A stretch of DNA of 64,000 bases from Nemophila menziesii. Lineage: Eukaryota; Streptophyta; Magnoliopsida; Boraginales; Hydrophyllaceae. The DNA lies in NCBI GenBank assembly GCA_029959085.1, contig JARWIR010000003.1:31759505-31823504 (forward strand). Direction: 5' to 3'. The notes beneath the pieces were generated by a model. That model was not told the origin of the DNA. It saw only the letters and a program-made list of their open reading frames with translations, and did not search any database. How positions within the stretch are numbered: position 1 is the stretch's first letter; the number at the start of each line of letters is the position of its first letter. The position numbers and the translations under genes are program-made. Positions 1-11,341 of the stretch are shown piece by piece.

Positions 1-343
1 TTTCGGTGGATTTTCATTATGAAGTTCCACAATCTACTTCTACACCCTCTTAATCTCTTGATTCGCCTTTTTAAGGTAAAAGAGATTCACCTCTCTAGTA
101 CTTTACTATACATCACATATAATTTTAAAACCACAAGCTAAAAGACCGGGCACATATTCATCCCATGCAATTTGAACCACTTATTAGCAGGTATTATCGT
201 CAATCCACGAGTTGTTTATATGGTTGATGTTGAGAATTTTTTTAAATAGAATACTTTATTTTATTGACTGGTTTGGCAAAAAAAAATCCATAAACTTATG
301 AATTATTTTTTTGAGATATTCTTTTATATTGGGTGTAAAGATC
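1..343. other. AT-rich intergenic sequence, no feature seen
   Basis: AT-rich sequence with no open frame, repeat or motif that I can support. It ends at the T run (poly(A) on the minus strand) that marks the 3' end of the LINE fragment starting at 344. Confidence 0.5.
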
Positions 344-1188
344 TTTTTTTTTATTACAAAGGAGACCCGAAGGTCGTGAAATATCAAACTTTAGCTAACT
401 TAAAACATCATAAAGCAATTCGGGATCATAAATCCTTCGAGGCGTCTTGCAACCCATTCTATCTCTCGTGATGAGTCCCCAAATACCATCGGTGGATCAC
501 CCAACAACCTGAAATCCACCACATCATTCCGACCCAACTTCGCTAACCAATCCGCGCACGAATTCGCCTCCCTGTATATACCCCTTAGTGAATAATCTTT
601 GTTCCTTGCAAGTGTTGACCGAATGTAACTAATCCACCTCGCCCCCGAACCTCGTCCCTCCTCAATACTTTGAAGCAATTCAATCACCTCCCACGAATCT
701 ACCTCAATCTCAAGTACCTTAATCCCCAAACCTTCCACTAACCTTAAACCCTCATGTAGAGCAATTAATTCCCTCATGATCGGGTTCCCATGATTTATTT
801 TCATACTGAATCCTTTAACCCAATCACCATTAGCATCTCTTATTAAACCTCTTCCACCGCATTTCCTACCCCAAGAATCGCAACTCCCATCCGTATTAAG
901 TTTCATCCCTCTCAATGGTTTCTTCCAATTGATTAACGCAACTTTAAATTTCTTTAATAGAGGCTTACCCGGAAGTTGTCCCCATGCATTCGTAAACGTG
1001 GTGGCAAGGTATTTAGCCTTTGCAAGAATAGCTAACCCTGAGGGAAAATCCTCCTCCGAAAAGACCACTCTATTCCTCGCCTTCCAAATAACGTCCATTA
1101 AGGCAGTGAAGAAAACATTCCAACTTACTCCCGCGAAAATTCTTGTACCTGCTATATTACTGAACCACCAATTGCTGTCCGCCACATC
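344..1188 (-). pseudogene. 3' end of a plant L1 LINE: RNase H domain fragment
   Basis: The open frame at 400-1185 (minus) encodes the C-terminal part of a plant LINE ORF2. An N-terminal stretch of the linker type (VIWKARNRVVF) is followed by an RNase H fold: LNTDGSCDSWG carries the first acidic residue, then the GGRGLIRDANGDW strand, MRELIALHEGL with the catalytic Glu, EVDSWE with the second Asp, and the REANSCADWLAKLG helix with the last Asp. A short 3' UTR runs to a T run at 343-352, that is poly(A) on the minus strand, as in target-primed insertion. The upstream endonuclease, RT and zinc-binding domains are missing: the frame enters from the GC-rich segment 1189-1325 and closes at a TAG at 1324-1326. 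The ORF start is a GTG and has no biological meaning. I read this as a dead 5'-truncated LINE copy. Confidence 0.85.
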
Positions 1189-1325
1189 CCTGGACCCGCT
1201 GGAACTCGCTGCATCTCTCTTCCAGCTGCCTTCACTGGATCTCGAGCTCGGTACCTGCAGAATCTGCAGCTCTTGGCTGCTGCTGTCGCGCTGAATTCCA
1301 GGCCTTCCAGCAGATCGAGCATCCT
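1189..1325. other. GC-rich segment dense in hexamer restriction sites
   Basis: This stretch is clearly richer in GC than its surroundings. It packs in CAGCTG (1223-1228), CTCGAG (1241-1246), GAGCTC (1244-1249), GGTACC (1250-1255), CTGCAG (1255-1260 and 1264-1269), GAATTC (1293-1298) and AGGCCT (1300-1305). This resembles a cloning polylinker or synthetic adapter. The minus-strand LINE frame stays open through it, giving a Ser/Arg-rich stretch, so a natural part of the LINE cannot be excluded. Origin unresolved. Confidence 0.4.
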
Positions 1326-1431
1326 AAATTTACTACACCTTAATTCAACTCCCCCACAACATATTCACATAATTAAACTATTAAGTTGGGTTGATAACCT
1401 AAATTTACTTGGACAACTTTTCTATGTTTTT

Positions 1432-1680
1432 TTTTATGTATGGGTGTCCGGGCCAGCTTACGCATACCACGACTATTCCCATAGGAAATATACACGCCTC
1501 CTCATGCATACTCCCACTTAATCAGAACTAGGTTACCCATGTTCAGGGAGGGGACTCGAACCTTGCACCTCTTGCTTACCCCCTTTAAGGGCTCAAGAAA
1601 TAACAAGGTTGAGGAGATTCGAACCATGTACTTCCTAAATGAGAGACAAAGTCCTGGCCATTAAGCTAGCTCCAATGGTT
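1432..1680 (-). mobile_element. tRNA-derived SINE-like retroposon with 14-bp TSD
   Basis: On the minus strand the element starts with an A-box-like GAGCTAGCTTAATGGCCAGG, then a B-box-like GGTTCGAATC (about 1617-1626). A second B-box-like GGTTCGAGTCCCC follows (about 1549-1561), so the head looks dimeric. The tail carries the plant repeat segment GTGTCCGGGCCAGCTTACGC (on the plus strand) and ends in an A run (T run on plus at 1427-1435). The perfect 14-bp direct repeat TTTTCTATGTTTTT flanks it at 1418-1431 and 1681-1694, the hallmark of LINE-mobilised target-primed insertion. Related sequences are common in dicot genomes; I do not assign a family name. Confidence 0.75.
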
Positions 1681-1694
1681 TTTTCTATGTTTTT

Positions 1695-2691
1695 CTTTTT
1701 TATACAAGTGGCGTTCTATAATACTTATATTATTAAACTTATATTTACAAATAATCATCAATATATGAAATTTTCCATAAACTAAGAAAAAATATTTCTC
1801 TATAAAATTAATAAAAAAATTACATATCTCTTCACATCTAAACTTTGATTGTCGTTTTCATAAATATATTAAATAAAATGCCATCAAATAAAGTAATAGG
1901 TATTTTTTTTGAAAAAAAATTTAGTTGAAAAAAACTCATACTTTTTTACTCATTTTCATTATGTACTTAAACAAGGTCTTAAAAATGGTTGATATCCTAT
2001 CATGTTTATTTTATATATTATTATATTTGTTTGGAAATGATGAGTTTAATTTATAAATTAATAGTTTATGGTTAAATCATTTTAAAGTTAATAAAATCCC
2101 TCATTCAACTAATTTAATAAGCACTTGGTCTAATATCATAAAATATTATGATGTGTGATTTTTCTTGATGAAAATACAAACATAATAAGAGTTAATGATT
2201 TAAAGAGTTCACAACACAATATTTTTTTTCTAAGAAGTTCATTCTATTTCCTAGACAAATACGGACAAATATAGCCCTAATTCAGTATCATACACGTTGT
2301 CATTTACTAACATTAGAGCAACTAATTTTCAGTCTAATACGCCACACACCCCATAGTTTTGTATTTTCTCTCTATCGATAAATATGGGTTTTTTTTTTTT
2401 TTTTGACGCATATATATGGGCTTCCGAATATACTCATCTGCACAATTCCTCGCATTTAAATAAAGAACAAATAACCCGTCCAGAAAAAAAAAAAAACAAA
2501 TACAACTAAAACGAGAAACGACGGTTAGATGGGAAAAAAATTCAAAAACGGAGGGCGCCGTTTTCAAACAAAAAGAAGGTGACCAGTTTAGTTCAAATTT
2601 TTGAAATAAACTGAGTATGTTTAAGGTTTTGTTAGTTATATTCGTAGGCATTTTCGATGAGTTGGCAATCCACATTCCATTAAAAATATTA
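1695..2691. other. AT-rich intergenic sequence, no feature seen
   Basis: AT-rich DNA with homopolymer runs, for example T's near 2391-2404 and A's near 2485-2496. The minus-strand frame at 2334-2717 is low-complexity and crosses an LTR boundary, so I do not regard it as a gene. Confidence 0.5.
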
Positions 2692-2696
2692 GCGAC

Positions 2697-4199
2697 TGAT
2701 GTCTTTTTATTTGTCATGAATTAATCCTAACGGGAGACATCATTTTAGATATATTTATTAGAGTATAGGTCGATTTTATCATGATTTACATTTTCCTATT
2801 TTGTGTCTTGAATTAATTATTTATTATTTTTAGAGCATATTCGGTTTAATTATTTATTTAGTGTGAAATTTTAAAGATATATGCTAATTAATTAGAGTCT
2901 AAGTCAATTCTAAGAGCTAAATGAAAAAGGATAAACATGGAAATTGGAGATAAGGAAACAAAAGCTAAAATATGGAAAGATAAAGCTGCCAAATAAATTT
3001 GAATTTCACCACCCACGACCACAAATTGACTTATATCTCAGAATCGGTGAGAAATTTGGAAGAACGGTCAAGAGCAAAGTTAAAGATCTTTCTAAAACGA
3101 TGAATTTCGGCTAATTATACGCGTCAAACGGATAAATATTGAAACTGTTGGGACCAAAACAAAAACGGGGCTGATTCCATATTTTAGGGTTACGAATTTG
3201 ATTTGGGTTAGGAGTCCACTACTTACCTTTTCCTTCAAGAAAACAAATTAGGTCTTCTTACACCCTATAAATACAACCTCTTATCATAAGAAAATCATCT
3301 TTGGCTAAACCTTAAGCTAGGAAGAAGCTTACAACACAAGAAGAGAAGTCTGGAAAGAGCTGTCTTCTTCAACCTTCAATTCTGTAATTCTTTTCTTTTC
3401 TTTCTTTAGTATGAATTAAATAAATTTAGCTTGAGTTTTAGCATATATGTATGAACCCTAGTTTTGATTGACATCTATCTAATTTGGGAATTAAATGTTT
3501 TAAATTGAATTCATGTTTATTTTTCTGTCTATGTGTTTGAATTATAATTTGTTTTTTTTTTGCGGTGTACAACGTATAGGATTACCTTACTTAAATAATA
3601 GCTAGATAGTCAATAGCTAAGACATATTTAATTATTGGGAACAACACATAGCGTCTAGAACAAGGTTTAGACCTGACAAATCAACCTAACTAGATTGTCA
3701 CTATGGTTTGGTGTATTGTCATTTAATCAATTACAGAAAAAGTTTGCTTGGGTTCTTATTGACACAGGTAAACCCTATTTGAAACTACCTAACGCAATTG
3801 AAACCGAACATTGAAATACTACATTATTCACCCTTACATGTTTAGAACGGCAAAACTAGTGGGGATTACTTGCTAAATACTCAGGCTAACCTATCTTACT
3901 ATCTGTTCTTTTCTCTTATTTAATTTTCTGTCTTTATATTCTTAGTTTAATTTTCCTTTATTAAAAACCAAATAAAAATCTTTCTATCTTTCCTTCTCTT
4001 GCGTTTTATTATTCTAGCTTTATTATCTGCACTTGATAATTTGCATAAGTTATTCCTAACCTTCGTAGTCTCTGAGGAACGAATATTCTTATCATTAAAA
4101 CTTGCATACGTCCTGTAATACTTGCAGAACCATGCTTAGCCTAGGGTGTTTATTTGCACTTATTTTATTCATTATTTTATCACACCTTAGGCGACACCA
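2697..4199 (+). mobile_element. Solo LTR (TGATGTCTC family) with 5-bp TSD GCGAC
   Basis: The 1503-bp unit begins TGATGTC and ends GGCGACACCA, and is flanked by GCGAC at 2692-2696 and 4200-4204. Its first ~50 bp form the inverted repeat seen in related LTRs of this window (TGATGTC...GGGAGACATCA). A TATA box (TATAAATA, 3266-3273) lies mid-LTR. Its 3' part (ACTTGCATACGTCCTGTAATACTTGCAG) is almost the same as in the solo LTR at 59935-61471. No internal region is present, so it is a solo LTR left by LTR-LTR recombination. Assignment to an Athila/Tat-like Ty3/gypsy family rests on the shared terminal structure with the gypsy LTR at 14355-14894. Confidence 0.88.
3266..3273 (+). promoter_or_regulatory. 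TATA box of the solo LTR
   Basis: TATAAATA in the context CACCCTATAAATACAACC, about 570 bp after the LTR start. The same context recurs in the LTRs at 40266-40273 and 60504-60511, so this is the likely U3 core promoter. Confidence 0.55.
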
Positions 4200-4204
4200 G
4201 CGAC

Positions 4205-5319
4205 CCATTAAAAATGTGTACACCCTATTTAAGCTACATGCAACCCAACAAAAAACACTCTAAACCCATTCAAGATGTGTGCAACCCATTCAAAACACTC
4301 GCAAAGTATTAAAACGTGCATAACCATTAAAAATAAATGTAACTCATTCATATATAGGCCCTACTTCTTCAACAAAAATGGAGCACGATACTGCAGACAA
4401 ACAAATATAGCCCATTAAAGATACACATGTATTCCTTTCGTATATATCCCTTTCTTCTTTATCAGTAATGGAGCACAAAACTTGCATCAACCAGAACCAA
4501 TATCAACAAAACTCTAAAATAAACACAGACACACACATAGAACACATACACAAACCCTAAATCTGAATTACTTATCCTCGTTCCTCCCAAAATGAAGTAA
4601 TCACCACCCACTAATACAGAGCTACTTTTCCACTAACTAGCCTCTTTAGTTTCGAAGAAGATGAAAATCGTATTGCAAAAGGATGAAATTAGTGGTGGTG
4701 TTTGATTTGTGATTTGGAATTCATATTATGATGTTAGATTGATTTTGATCAAGCAAATATATTTGAGAAGATTTGACACTTGACTTGTTCCTACAAATTC
4801 GAAACTTAGTTCCAAGTATATTTTTTATGATTTATTGTTTGTTTGCTAATCATTATGTAAAGGTAAAGTAAAACAAAATATCCAATATAAAATATATTAG
4901 ACCTTTTAATGAAAAAATAATTATTGCCACATCAGATCCTTGGCCAGCCTTCAAATAAATATCCCGAACCAAACCTCTTTGTTGTTGCACAAATTCAATC
5001 AACGCCCTATTTTGATCCTCAACTCTATTTACCATGTCCTCCTCATTAATCACAACACAGTCCCTAGTTCTGAACTCACATCCCCGCCCTAACTCAGACC
5101 CCTCACTATCAAGGTCGGTCCAGACTCAAAGCAACCAAGGCGATGGCTTTGGATCTTAAATCCGAGAAATCCCAAAAAAATATAAGTTTATAGCCTATAT
5201 AACTATATGTAACAGTTATTAATATTTAAACTAAGATGTGATGTTTGGTTTGTTGGTTGTACAACAATTCTTTCACAACTAGTGTGAAAGTTCAAACCAT
5301 AGGGTGTTGTATTTTCAAT
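4205..5319. other. Unassigned AT-rich region with degenerate AACCCATT reiterations
   Basis: At about 4200-4460 short phrases such as CAACCCATTCAA and GTGTGCAACCCATT recur irregularly. Loosely similar phrasing occurs at 58600-58830, which suggests an old shared repeat. The minus-strand frame at 4853-5053 has no recognisable domain. I see no gene. Confidence 0.4.
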
Positions 5320-8300
5320 ATGTAGTTTTTTTTATTCTTTTTGTTTGTTTTTTTACTACGTAAAGCGTACATATTAAAAAAAACCTTTAACCAATTCCTA
5401 GACGTGAAATTCGATGTGTAAGATCCAACTTGTAATCATTTAGAGAACCCCGCTGTCTAGCGTTCCGCGCGTCTCGGCCAGCCATGCCATTGAGACGTCT
5501 CGGAATATGCTTAAAGAACATCCGGCCATGTTCGGCAGCATACGCGATGATTCGCTTGACATAAGGTTTGACCTTCCACCAGACCGCTGGCAGCGACCTA
5601 ATACCTTGAATCAAGTTAAGGTTATCTGAGCAGATAATAGTTTTATGTCCCCTGCTGTCCATAGCCATCTTCGTTGCTTCCAGGACTGTTATCACCTCGC
5701 CTTCCGCGGGTGAGTCTGTCCATATCTATTTCGAGTAAAATGCTCAATAGCCCGTACGTGTATCTCTTCGGACTATCCCAGTTTTGCTCTGCTCTATTCG
5801 TCTTAAAAGATGTGTCGCATGTAAAGATCACTTGTGTACCCTCGAGTTCTTCCGGATTCCACTGGTTAGGATTGCTGATGCCTGGTTCCCGCATCTAGGG
5901 GTGAGCATGGTTCGGTTCGTCTCGGTTTTTGCCCAAAACCGAAACGGAACCGAATGATTCGATTTTTTATAATTTAGAAACCAAACCGGATGGTTCGCAT
6001 TTGGTTACACATTCGGTTTTGGTTCCGGATTGGTTCGGTTCGGTTCGGAATATGGTTCACTTTGAATATGAACGCTTAGCCGATAATATTTGTCAACCTA
6101 TTTCTTAAAATACATTGTCCAATAGCGACTAATATTTCAATACAATTATAATAGTATTACATTATCGGGGTATTAATATATCAATTAAATAAAAACTTAT
6201 AATCTAACAACGATTATTTTAATTTAGAATACTAAATATATTTATATAAATAAAACTATTACTTCCAAATTCATACAATCATGCTCAATAAAATCAATCG
6301 AGTAACTGATATTTACTAATATAATTAAGTAATATAAAAAAATCTCACTAATAACACCACCGAATAGTAAAACAAAAATTTCACGTAGATGATAAATTCT
6401 CACAAAAAGTTTCTTCCACAAAAATGTTATAAAAAAATTCCCACATTCCTTATTTTTTCCTTTCTCGGTTCAGTTTTTGTTCGGTTTTTTTGGTTCGGTT
6501 TCTTCTTAGTAAACCGAACCAAACCAAAAAATTCGATATTTGAAAAATTGAAAACCGAACCATTTGCTTTTTCGGTTTTTGGTTTTTTTTGGTTCGGTTT
6601 TTTATGGTTTATTGGTTCAGATTGGTTTTTTGGTTCGCATTTGCTCAGCCCTACCCGCATCGGAGGCGGAATGTAATCCATCCAGTTTTGGCCAAAAAGA
6701 TCCTTTATACCTGCATTAGTAGCCAATAGAATCGTATCTATATCCAGTGCTTGTTTTCGTGTAAACTTTTCATTTTATGTTTCCAGATCCAAAGAGTTAG
6801 CATCGTGTATGACCCAACTACGTGATTGTCCCATGTCATCGTCTCATCACCTATTTAAATCTTCGTGAACCAATCCGCTAGGGACTCGGGGTTTGTCTCC
6901 GGGGCCTTATTTGTAGTGTCGAACCTGCCCAAACCTGTTTACAAAATGCACATGTAATTAGAAGATGAGTAATATTATCCGTAGTATCGGTGCACCAGTT
7001 GCACCCTTTGTTAGTGCTACAATGCCTGTAATACAAGTTCTATTTAGTAGGTAAGATATTCCGACAAGCTTTCTAGGTGAAAGTCCTAATTTATTAAAAA
7101 CGTTCGATTTCTATATTTTGTTCCATAGTGATGAGTCGCGTATTTGACCCTGAGCTGATGTCTGTTCTTCTTTGTAAATTGCCTCTTCTGTGAGTATCTG
7201 ATATCCTTATTTAGTTGTATACTCTCCTGAATGAGTGTAAGGTCAAGTAAATGTGTCTTGGTCCTCCCTATTGAGAAGAGATACACGGCTAATCTCCCCT
7301 TTAACTGGGAACGGAAGAATAGCGTCAATAATATCCCTGTTCCACTTATCGTTATTGGTATGCATAAGCTGATCAACAGTTTCAAGCGTCGTATCCTGCG
7401 GTTTATCTTTGATATATGGTAGCCATTTGTGCTCCCATATTTTCGTTGTTTCCTTGTTCCCGATTGAATGATGCCATATTGTACTATAAGATCCCTGCCT
7501 TCCACTATACTAGCCCATGACCATGATCTACTCTGTCTGAGTTTAACATCCAGGAATTCCTTATTCGGATAGTATATACCTTTAAGGACTCTTGTAGTAA
7601 GGGATTCTGAAGGTTGCAATAATCGCCACGCCTAGTTTGCGAGAAGAGTCGTATTCGCTCTTTTCAAATCCCTAAATCCCATTCCTCTGATGGCTTTCTC
7701 CATCGTCATCTTCTACCATTCCAGCCAGTGAATCTTTCGTTTTTCCAATGAGTTCCACCAAACTCGCAATTGTGGATGTAAGTTTCTTACAATAAGAGAT
7801 AGGGAAGGAAAAGACTGTCATAGCGTAAATAGGTATTTCCTGTAAAATAGCCTTAATCAAATCTTCCTGGTCCACCATCAGAAAGTAGTTTAGCTATCCA
7901 TCCTTGAGACTTGGTAAAGACTTTGTCAGCTATCCATTGGAGCATTTCAACTTTCGATCTCTTGTGACAGAGTGGGATGCCCAGGTATTTACCTAAATCC
8001 TGAGTGTCTTTGATCTGAAGTGTTCCAGCCACTTGTTATCTGAGTTGATTAGGGGTTTATTTACTAAATCACAATGCCGATTTGTTAAAATTGACTTTTT
8101 GTCCCGAGCATTCACAATTTGTGTTAATACACTCTCGGAATTCCTCAATGTCTTGTCCTTCCAGTGACAAAAAGAAAAGCGAATCATCTGCAAAAAGAAG
8201 GTGAGAAATAGTCGGACAGTTCCTAGTAATGCGGATACCTTTGATCCTGCCATCCTGTACATTTTGTTCAATAAGTGTAATCGAAGATTTTGTAAGTAAT

Positions 8301-8410
8301 GAAAAAAAAGAGGAGAAAGAGGGTCTCCCTGATGTAGTTCATGACCAGGTTTAAAAGGTGGTTGTCTTTCACCATTAATAATAATCTAAAAAGTGACTGT
8401 TCTTTTTGTT
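5320..8410 (-). pseudogene. Degenerate L1 LINE ORF2 (RT, zinc-binding region, RNase H), split by a MITE
   Basis: Reading on the minus strand from right to left, broken frames match the better-preserved LINE at 23177-28483 in order. The RT turn region near 8330 is a decayed form of the QGDPLSP motif. The LGKYLGIP segment lies near 7985, ILQEIPIYAMTVFSFPISYC at 7672-7878 and VLKGIYYPNKEFLDVKLRQS at 7086-7619. The RNase H half is at 5387-5894 (FTCDTSF, ICSDNLNLIQGI, FKHIPRRLN), ending RLGIG as in the intact relative. T runs at 5327-5352 are the poly(A) end. Many stops and frameshifts make it non-functional. A hAT-type MITE (5896-6653) sits inside the RNase H start. The segment 7976-8458 recurs at 14895-15377. 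Confidence 0.85.
5896..6653. mobile_element. hAT-type MITE with 12-bp TIRs and 8-bp TSD
   Basis: The left end TAGGGGTGAGCA (5896-5907) and right end TGCTCAGCCCTA (6642-6653) are inverted repeats matching at 11 of 12 positions. The perfect 8-bp direct repeat CCCGCATC flanks them at 5888-5895 and 6654-6661. An 8-bp TSD and this TIR type are typical of the hAT superfamily. Subterminal regions are filled with CGGTTCGGTT and its complement ACCGAACC. The 758-bp element has no transposase; the two overlapping frames inside are artefacts of the GGTTCGG/ACCGAACC repetition. It is non-autonomous and inserted after the host LINE. Confidence 0.92.
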
Positions 8411-8458
8411 TACTTACTTTTTTATTTTTTATTTCAATAATTCTTATGTAGATACTTC
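7976..8458. repeat. Left copy of a ~483-bp direct duplication of LINE sequence
   Basis: The copy runs from GATGCCCAGGTATTTACC to GTAGATACTTC and is repeated at 14895-15377 at roughly 96% identity by eye (about 17 differences). The two copies bracket the gypsy remnant 8459-14894. Both lie at the same LINE coordinates and both end at the same base, so they come from one duplication, not two independent LINE insertions. Confidence 0.8.
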
Positions 8459-11341
8459 TCAAGATAAATATTATGATGTAAAATAACTCAAACCTTTGTC
8501 GTCCCGACAAAGTAAAACAAAACAAAACAAATGGGTAGAAGTAAACGTAAGAACAAATAGAAGCTAGCAAATACACCTAAAGTAATTCTCAAGATAAATC
8601 TCATATAGAAAACTCTAGAAACTAATATACACATACATCTATAATGCAAAATCAAACACAAATAATCTCAATCATAAAATTAAAGTCGCAATGCTTGAAG
8701 ATTACACTTGTACTCATCTCTGTATGATGGCTATAGGGTGTTCCTAAATCCTAAATCGCTTTGAACGCTCCACCTAGTATATTCCCTATCAACAAAATCA
8801 TAAATTCACTATGCACTTAGGAATCACGAGGTCTTTATGGTTTTAATATTGGCTTAAGGACGGTGTGGATGTATATTTGGTAAATTTGAAGTGAGCTTTT
8901 ATCTCTCTCCTCACTTACCATCAACAAAAGTCCTCGAGCTTGAGTTTACGCTAAAAAATGTTCTCACCCACCCAATTACGCAACAATTTAGCGTCCCATG
9001 TCTACCCATTACAAATAAGATGATTTTTTTCAGAAAAAATTCCACTTTGCCGGATGTTTATTCTTTCATTTTTTTTTCTTTTCTCTTTTTTTTTTTGTAC
9101 AGTTGCAAACCGGGTTCCCGGTTTTGCGAAACCGGGTTCCCGATTTCTACTGTAATGGATTTTCGATTTTTTTTTTCTTTTTCATTTTTTTTCATTCCCG
9201 GCAAAGGGTTACAAGTATATATCATCTGCAATTGTGCTACAATACAAAGCACATCAATCCCTACCCAATAAATTCCCCATAAGTGGACCCACCACCCCAA
9301 ACTCAAGCTCGAGACATGTCTCAGGATTGTGATTCAAGTGCGGGTCATATAGTCATGCCTAATAATCTAAGGGATAATGTCTTATATCGTGGCTACAAAG
9401 AAAAGGCTAAAGGCTCAAAGTGGGCTAAGACGGATAATATTAATATAAGGGATAGAAGGCTAAAAATGTCACAAATGGCTAACAAAGAATTGCCCCTATC
9501 ATTTTCCTAAGTACATAGCTCGTCTTTAGTTCATATCTAGATGAGTTCTCTACTAATTAGGATTTCACGTTCTATACACCAAACATATTCCTTAGGTACA
9601 AGCTTACTTCATTTGCATTGTTCATTAATTTTTCCTATCAATTACCTATGTTTGCATGCAATTCTAAATGCGTTTTATATCAATCCCTAAAGTCCACTAT
9701 TCACTATCATAGCATCATCAAAAGTATGCTTAAAGGGATATTTAAAATCTTCTACAGTCAAGCGCAACTCCGAAAATTCTTTTATTGAAAGCAAATAAAA
9801 ACAAATAGCACATAAAAACTGGGATGAGGCAACGAACCCCACCCCAAACTCAAAAATGAGTCGTGTCCCCACGACTCGAAAAAGACTCAAAGCAATAAAA
9901 TAATCTACACTAAATGAGAAGGATTAGAAAACGTATCTCAACCTGCGTGCGGTTGGTTATCGGTGTAGCGTCCATGAACCTTATCTCGCGTTTGGACATC
10001 GTACGTTGCGTTTTGAACGGATAAAGTTCAGCTTGTTTGTAACGTTTCCCAAAATATCAATCATCGCATCCGGATTTTCTTCCAACACTTTAATCTTCGA
10101 TTCCAACTCATCATCGGATTAATCTTTTCCTCACTTTCTGGTTCATCAATCAATTTCCTCTTCTTCGGATTAGCCTTAATCATATATTCTTTCCTATTGG
10201 ATGCAGTTTTAACCTTGGATTAGGAATCTTAACAGCTTGTTCTTGAATAACACCAAAAGTGTTCCTGTTTCTAGGAGACTTCCCTCTATAAGTGCACATG
10301 AAATCGGTTCTGCTAGCCCTCTCGTTCCACCCCAAACTCAAAACTTCAAATAGTGATAAGCTCATAGAAAAGCTTAGAACTTTGAGGTTTTGAGGTTTAA
10401 AACTTGAAGATTATTGTGGGATATGAGATGGGTAAAGGCTAATTTATGTGGGGGAAGAGGGAATATGGTTTAATTTGAAGTTCGGATGAAGAACAATTGG
10501 AGAAAAGTGGGAACTTTATGGTGTTTTGGCTAGGATACGAGTTGATTGTATGTTTTCGTGGTGAAAGAGGGTAAGATTTGATGATAGTATAGTTGTAAAT
10601 GATGATTTTTGGGAAATTCTGGGTTTTGGAAGTGTTTTTGGAGGATGGCTTGAAGAAAGAGGTAAAAATCTAGGGCTAAAAAGCTGAAAACCAGCCTGTC
10701 ACAGAAGAAACCGGGTTCCCGGTTTCGCGTCGCTGTGTCGGCGCGAAAAAAATAAAATTTTTGCACTTTCTTTTTACCTCCAACACGCACGAATTGGCTG
10801 GACCCCAAAACACCGGGTCAGAGAATCACCCTTCGAAACCGGGTACCCGGTTTGTGCGAAACCGGGATCCCGGTTTGCGTTGATGGCACCGGTGGAGACG
10901 CAACCCAAGACGCAGCGAAGGGCTGACCCCAAAACGCAGGGTCAGAACTCTCGAATTTTCCAGCTCTCGAAACCAGGTACCCGGTTTGTGCAAACCGGGG
11001 CCCCGGTTCACGTCGATGCGCGAATGGACACGCGGCCTCTTGCGTCTCATGGGTTGGTTAATAGCGTCGTAACCGGGTTCCCGGTTTGTGAAAACCGGGT
11101 ACCCGGCTTTGTCCCTAGAAAACCACCTATTTTTCTTCTATTTTTGCTCTTTCGACCCCAAACTCATGACCTTTTTACCCCTGAAATCATCAAAAACAAC
11201 TACCCTTCCTCATTTCTTACTAATAAACACTAAATTAACGAAAATCAAACAAATTTAAACTACGAAAAATAAAAACTTAAACTAATATACAAGAAATGGC
11301 TTTTGTTTAACGTCGTTAAGCTCGACGGGTTACCTCATTCA
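8459..11341 (-). mobile_element. 3' noncoding part of the gypsy remnant
   Basis: Downstream (minus strand) of the last coding segment lies about 2.9 kb with no retroviral domain. On the minus strand GAGCTTAACGACGTTAAAC at about 11300-11322 resembles the post-pol segment of Athila/Tat elements. The phrase ACCCCAAACTCA (plus) recurs near 9294, 9838, 10330 and 11155. Paired CCGGG-type palindromes occur at 9110-9142 and 10708-11108. Small minus frames at 9687-9890 and 10180-10365 are unrecognised. No left LTR is present: the element stops at 8458/8459 against LINE sequence. Confidence 0.6.
10708..11108. repeat. Cluster of AACCGGGNNCCCGGTT palindromes
   Basis: Palindromes of the form AAACCGGG-NN-CCCGGTTT occur once near 10710 and as closely spaced pairs near 10838-10876, 10972-11011 and 11070-11107. 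A further pair lies at about 9110-9142. The central bases vary (TA, TT, AT, and a GGGGCCCC form) while the stems are mostly kept. The intervening text GACCCCAAAAC...GGGTCAG repeats at about 10801 and 10925, so the palindromes sit in a ~125-bp degenerate tandem array. Confidence 0.75.

Noticed and set aside
6389..6726. Two opposite frames rich in Phe/Lys/Asn (95 and 99 aa)
   Set aside because: Both come from GGTTCGG/ACCGAACC repetition inside the hAT MITE.
9108..11108. CRISPR array or other prokaryotic repeat
   Set aside because: Repeat spacing and content are irregular, the repeats are palindromic pairs within a plant retroelement, and no cas genes exist.
10530..11233. Opposite-strand frames at 10530-10808, 10826-11050 and 10880-11233
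   Set aside because: They translate the CCGGG palindrome array and have no domain similarity.
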